This document shows, piece after piece, positions 13,835 through 16,476 of a stretch of 16,476 nt of DNA. Under the pieces are notes generated by a model. That model worked only from the letters and a program-made list of their open reading frames with translations, did not search any database and was not told the origin of the DNA. Every line of letters begins with the position of its first letter. Position 1 is the stretch's first letter. The stretch is from Clostridia bacterium (GTDB lineage: Bacteria; Bacillota; Clostridia; UBA1381), in NCBI GenBank assembly GCA_008668455.1, contig RQCD01000013.1:1-16476 (forward strand), read 5' to 3'. Position numbers and translations under genes: made by a program.

Positions 13835-14672
13835 CGTTTCCTCCTATTTCTCCGTCAAACACAAATTCTGCCGCGCCGGTCATATAAACCGGCGTACCCT
13901 CTTTTTCCCACTCAATATGCAGCGTTCCGCCCAGCAAGATGATGTCTGCCTCCTGCTCTACCTTGCCGGAAAGCCGGCATGCTGTCATCACAGCGCATGC
14001 GCCCGTTCCGCAGGCAAGCGTCTCCCCTGCTCCGCGCTCCCACACACGCATTTTTACCGTGTGTGGATCAATCACCTGAATAAATTCTGTATTAATTCTT
14101 TTTGGGAAAAGCGGATGATGCTCAAATTTTGGTCCTAACCTTTCAATTTCTAAATTCTCCGGATCACCGTAAAACACAACCGCATGCGGATTTCCCATGG
14201 AAACACCTGTGACGGAATAGGTTACCCCGTCCACCTCCACCGGCTGTTCCACAAAGCGTTCCAGCCCGGACGCAATCGGAATATTTTTCGGCAAAAGCTC
14301 CGGGACGCCCATATTGACACGAACCGTTTTCACACAGCCCTGCTCCAAAAAAAGCTCTAAGGTTTTAATACCTGCAAGCGTTTCTACCGTAACGGTTGTT
14401 TTTCGGGTCAGTCCGCGGTCGTACACATATTTTCCTACACAGCGGATCGCATTGCCGCACATTTCTGCCTGCGTTCCGTCCGAATTATACATATCCATCC
14501 GGAAATCCGCATAGTCAGACGGACGGATCAGCACCAAGCCGTCCGATCCGATTCCGAAATGCCGGTTGCTCACACGCTTTGCCAGCGCGCCGATCTCCTC
14601 CGGAACCTGCTCCGAAAAGCAGTTGACATAAATATAATCGTTACCTAAGCCCTGCATTTTTGTAAATTTCAT
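13821..14672 (-). CDS. dapF: Diaminopimelate epimerase
   Basis: This cofactor-independent racemase interconverts LL- and meso-diaminopimelate through two active-site cysteines. The 283 residues show the usual start MKFTKMQGLGNDY. Cys72 lies in AEMCGNAIRC and Cys221 in LACGTGACAV, the thiolate pair that acts as base and acid. The two-domain repeat and length match DapF. Its ATG shares one base with the TGA of the ANTAR gene upstream, and its 3' end overlaps dapL. It is therefore firmly embedded in the glnA-ANTAR-dapF-dapL cluster. Nothing is unusual in the protein. Confidence 0.97.
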   Translation of the reverse strand: MKFTKMQGLGNDYIYVNCFSEQVPEEIGALAKRVSNRHFGIGSDGLVLIRPSDYADFRMDMYNSDGTQAEMCGNAIRCVGKYVYDRGLTRKTTVTVETLAGIKTLELFLEQGCVKTVRVNMGVPELLPKNIPIASGLERFVEQPVEVDGVTYSVTGVSMGNPHAVVFYGDPENLEIERLGPKFEHHPLFPKRINTEFIQVIDPHTVKMRVWERGAGETLACGTGACAVMTACRLSGKVEQEADIILLGGTLHIEWEKEGTPVYMTGAAEFVFDGEIGGNDGKY

Positions 14673-15211
14673 CAGAACACTCCTAACTCACTTAAAATAT
14701 ATTTTGCCGTATCTGTAAATCTACTGCCGGAGTCCATGCTGCGCTTTTGAATAAAGCGGTGTGCCTGCTCCTCCGTCATCATATATTTTTCCATTAAAAC
14801 CTGCTTTGCCTGTGTGATCAGCCGCTGATCCTCCTCGCTCCGCTCCGGCTTTGGCTTTTTCTTTTTCCTCGCCCTGCCGGTCAGCATATCAATCGTAGAA
14901 ATCAGCTGCACATGATTCACCGGCAGCGGCATAGAAACAATGTCACCGTTTGCAATCAATGTCTGCTGATCCGGACGGATCAGTGAAATCATCGGACATC
15001 CCTCCGGGAGATCTTCCATGATTTCCTCCGCAGTTGCGTCCGGCAGCTTAAAGCCCATAATTACAATGCAATCGCCCCGGTGGCGCACCGTTCGGATCAG
15101 CTCTGCGCCGGAATGACAGCCTGCAACAATTTCATAGCCGCTTCCGCTCAGCATCCGCTGAAGCTTTTGCTGTACCTCATCCTTTGCAAAGCCTAAAACG
15201 ATCCTCTCCAA
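14672..15211 (-). CDS. ANTAR-domain antiterminator-like protein with degenerate receiver
   Basis: This is a 179-residue protein with two domains. Residues 1-112 resemble a response-regulator receiver, but the usual phospho-acceptor Asp before the LP motif is Gly53 (IVIMGFKLPD), and the N-terminal acidic pair is weak (AKDE). It is therefore probably not phosphorylated. A basic linker (RKKKKPKPER) leads to an ANTAR RNA-binding domain (125-178) with ITQAKQVLMEKYMMTEEQAHRFIQ and FTDTAKYILSEL. ANTAR proteins bind paired hairpins in nascent RNA and prevent termination. The gene lies 31 bases after glnA, an arrangement reported for a nitrogen-control antiterminator gene beside clostridial glnA. The start is TTG 15211, chosen because of the strong ribosome site just before it. 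The target RNA is not visible in the window and may lie upstream of glnA. Confidence 0.88.
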   Translation of the reverse strand: MERIVLGFAKDEVQQKLQRMLSGSGYEIVAGCHSGAELIRTVRHRGDCIVIMGFKLPDATAEEIMEDLPEGCPMISLIRPDQQTLIANGDIVSMPLPVNHVQLISTIDMLTGRARKKKKPKPERSEEDQRLITQAKQVLMEKYMMTEEQAHRFIQKRSMDSGSRFTDTAKYILSELGVF

Positions 15212-15215
15212 GCTG

Positions 15216-15226
15216 TCACCTCCTTT
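15216..15226 (-). promoter_or_regulatory. Strong ribosome binding site fixing a TTG start
   Basis: AAAGGAGGTGA is complementary to the 16S rRNA 3' end over nearly its whole length and lies 4 bases before TTG 15211. It decides the non-ATG start of the ANTAR gene. Confidence 0.85.
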
Positions 15227-15242
15227 ACCCCTTTTGTATGCC

Positions 15243-16475
15243 TTAATAACGTATCAGATAACGGGAAAGCTCCCATTGGGTAATTTGGCGGCAATAGTCC
15301 TCATATTCTCTCTGCTTTGCATCCAGATAGCGTGCATGAAGCGCATCTCCCAGCAGCTCACGGACAAAGACCGAGTCTTTCGCCGTATCAATTGCCTCAA
15401 TCAGACTGTACGGCATGGAATCAATGCCCTCCTCCCTGCGTTTTTCCTCAGACAGAACCGACGGATTGTGATCCACGCGTTCCGGCGGCTGCATGCCCTG
15501 GCGGATTCCGTCCAGTCCTGCCTTGATACAGGCTGCCAGAGCGAAATACGGGTTGCAGGTCAGATCCGGAACACGGTATTCGATCCTTGCGGAATTTTCT
15601 AAATCGGACGGAACACGGATTGCCAGACTGCGGTTCTTTTCCGACCAGGCAAGATAATTGACGCAGTTTTTTTCCTGCATCAGAAACCGTTTGTAGGAGT
15701 TGACCGTAGGATTGGTCAGGCAGGAGATCTCTCTTGCATGCGCAAGCATCCCTGCAATAAAGCTTTTTGCAGGATCGCTCAAGGCGCCGTTTTCCGCAAA
15801 AATATTTTTCCCGTTCTGCAAAAGGCTGAAATTCAGATGCAGCGCTGAGCCATCCTCCGTCTGTAAGGGCTTCGGCATAAAGGTTGCGTGCAGTCCATGC
15901 CGCTTTGCAATTGTTTTTACCACCATTTTAAAGGTGGTAATTCTGTCGGCAGTCACCAGGGCAGAATCCTTTCCGAAAACCACCTCGTGCTGTCCCCTGC
16001 CCGACTCATGGTGCGACGCCTCCACCTCAAAATCCATATCCTCCAGTGTCAGTACAATTTCGCGGCGGCAGTTTTCTCCGTTATCCAACTGAGCAACATC
16101 GAAATATCCGCCCTCATCATTCGTGCTTGCAAGCGGTGCGCCGGAATCATCCGTATTAAACAAATAAACTTCACCCTCCGGTCCGACCTGACAGTCACAC
16201 CCCATCTCAAAGGCTTCCTGCATCACCTTTTTCAGGATATAGCGCGGATCACCTGTAAACGGCTTGCGGGCAGCTGTATAAATATCACAGATCAGCCGGG
16301 CAACCTTTCCCTGATGCGGCCGCCACGGGAAAATTGCAAAGGTATCTAAAATCGGATAAAAATACATCTCCGATTCCTCCACCGAGACAAATCCGTCAAA
16401 TGCCGAGCCGTCAAATGTAATTTTATTCTCAAGCGCCTTTTCCAGCTGAGAAACCGTAATCGCTACATTCTTGAT
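15243..16475 (-). CDS. glnA: Glutamine synthetase type I, divergent (N-terminus outside window)
   Basis: This is the ATP-dependent ligase joining ammonia to glutamate. 410 residues are visible; by comparison with the Bacillus enzyme about 35 N-terminal ones are missing. Conserved active-site elements are present: FDGSAFDGF, PEGE (paired metal Glu), EASHHES and GQHE, GSALH (metal His), NPTVNSYKR, NRSLAIR and RIEYRVPD. It differs in the flap: between NSYKR and YLAWS, canonical type I enzymes have a VPGYEAP segment holding the catalytic flap Glu, but this protein has FLMQEKNCVN with one extra residue (coding bases 15663-15686 cover FLMQEKNC). The metal-site loop also has DGSALHLN rather than NGSGMHCH. 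No adenylylation-type features were seen. It is followed by the ANTAR gene and dapFL in one probable operon. It could be a normal but divergent enzyme, or a GS-like protein with another substrate. Confidence 0.9.
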   Translation of the reverse strand: MKNVAITVSQLEKALENKITFDGSAFDGFVSVEESEMYFYPILDTFAIFPWRPHQGKVARLICDIYTAARKPFTGDPRYILKKVMQEAFEMGCDCQVGPEGEVYLFNTDDSGAPLASTNDEGGYFDVAQLDNGENCRREIVLTLEDMDFEVEASHHESGRGQHEVVFGKDSALVTADRITTFKMVVKTIAKRHGLHATFMPKPLQTEDGSALHLNFSLLQNGKNIFAENGALSDPAKSFIAGMLAHAREISCLTNPTVNSYKRFLMQEKNCVNYLAWSEKNRSLAIRVPSDLENSARIEYRVPDLTCNPYFALAACIKAGLDGIRQGMQPPERVDHNPSVLSEEKRREEGIDSMPYSLIEAIDTAKDSVFVRELLGDALHARYLDAKQREYEDYCRQITQWELSRYLIRY

Positions 16476-16476
16476 C

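Overview
The window looks like chromosomal DNA from a strictly anaerobic, endospore-forming, Gram-positive Clostridia member, most like Lachnospiraceae. This rests on a bifurcating-type [FeFe]-hydrogenase, dipicolinate synthase genes with a sigma-K-like promoter, LL-diaminopimelate aminotransferase, Shine-Dalgarno-rich starts and many Rho-independent terminators. There is no phage, transposon, rRNA, tRNA or CRISPR content. The taxonomic placement is an inference from gene content.

Layout. (1) Bases 3-2578 (+) hold the end of hydB and complete hydA, closed by a perfect 15-bp terminator hairpin. hydB carries an in-frame TGA at 672-674, exactly where a CxxC ferredoxin motif normally has Gly; the reading frame beyond it is intact to 815. 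(2) Bases 2579-3304 hold a small regulatory module: an XRE repressor gene (+), repeated TTCCACTATwTG boxes, and a divergent consensus promoter (-) that would make an undescribed structured RNA of about 150 nt. (3) Bases 3342-4430 (-) hold an N-acetyltransferase and a membrane-anchored protein of unknown function with its own promoter. (4) Bases 4525-6726 (-) are a sporulation block: dpaA-dpaB (dipicolinate synthase) behind a sigma-K-type promoter, then ytaF. (5) Bases 6733-7071 (-) hold a truncated MerR regulator that keeps a textbook 19-bp-spacer MerR promoter. (6) Bases 7080-8688 (-) hold a uracil permease with a long leader containing an attenuator-like terminator. (7) Bases 8772-10332 (-) hold a secreted NlpC/P60 peptidoglycan hydrolase with three SH3 repeats behind a perfect consensus promoter. 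(8) Bases 10378-12610 (-) hold galT-rsmA-xre, tightly packed. (9) Bases 12623-16475 (-) hold glnA (5' end outside the window), an ANTAR antiterminator-like gene, dapF and dapL, with overlapping or closely spaced reading frames.

How the genes connect. GlnA and the ANTAR protein suggest nitrogen-responsive control over dapF/dapL, which make LL- and meso-diaminopimelate for lysine and peptidoglycan. The dpaAB products draw on the same pathway to make spore dipicolinate. The hydrogenase subunits recycle NADH and reduced ferredoxin during fermentation.

The strongest leads are the divergent small RNA with its XRE boxes, the TGA inside hydB, and the altered catalytic flap of the glutamine synthetase beside a receiver domain that lacks its phospho-acceptor Asp.
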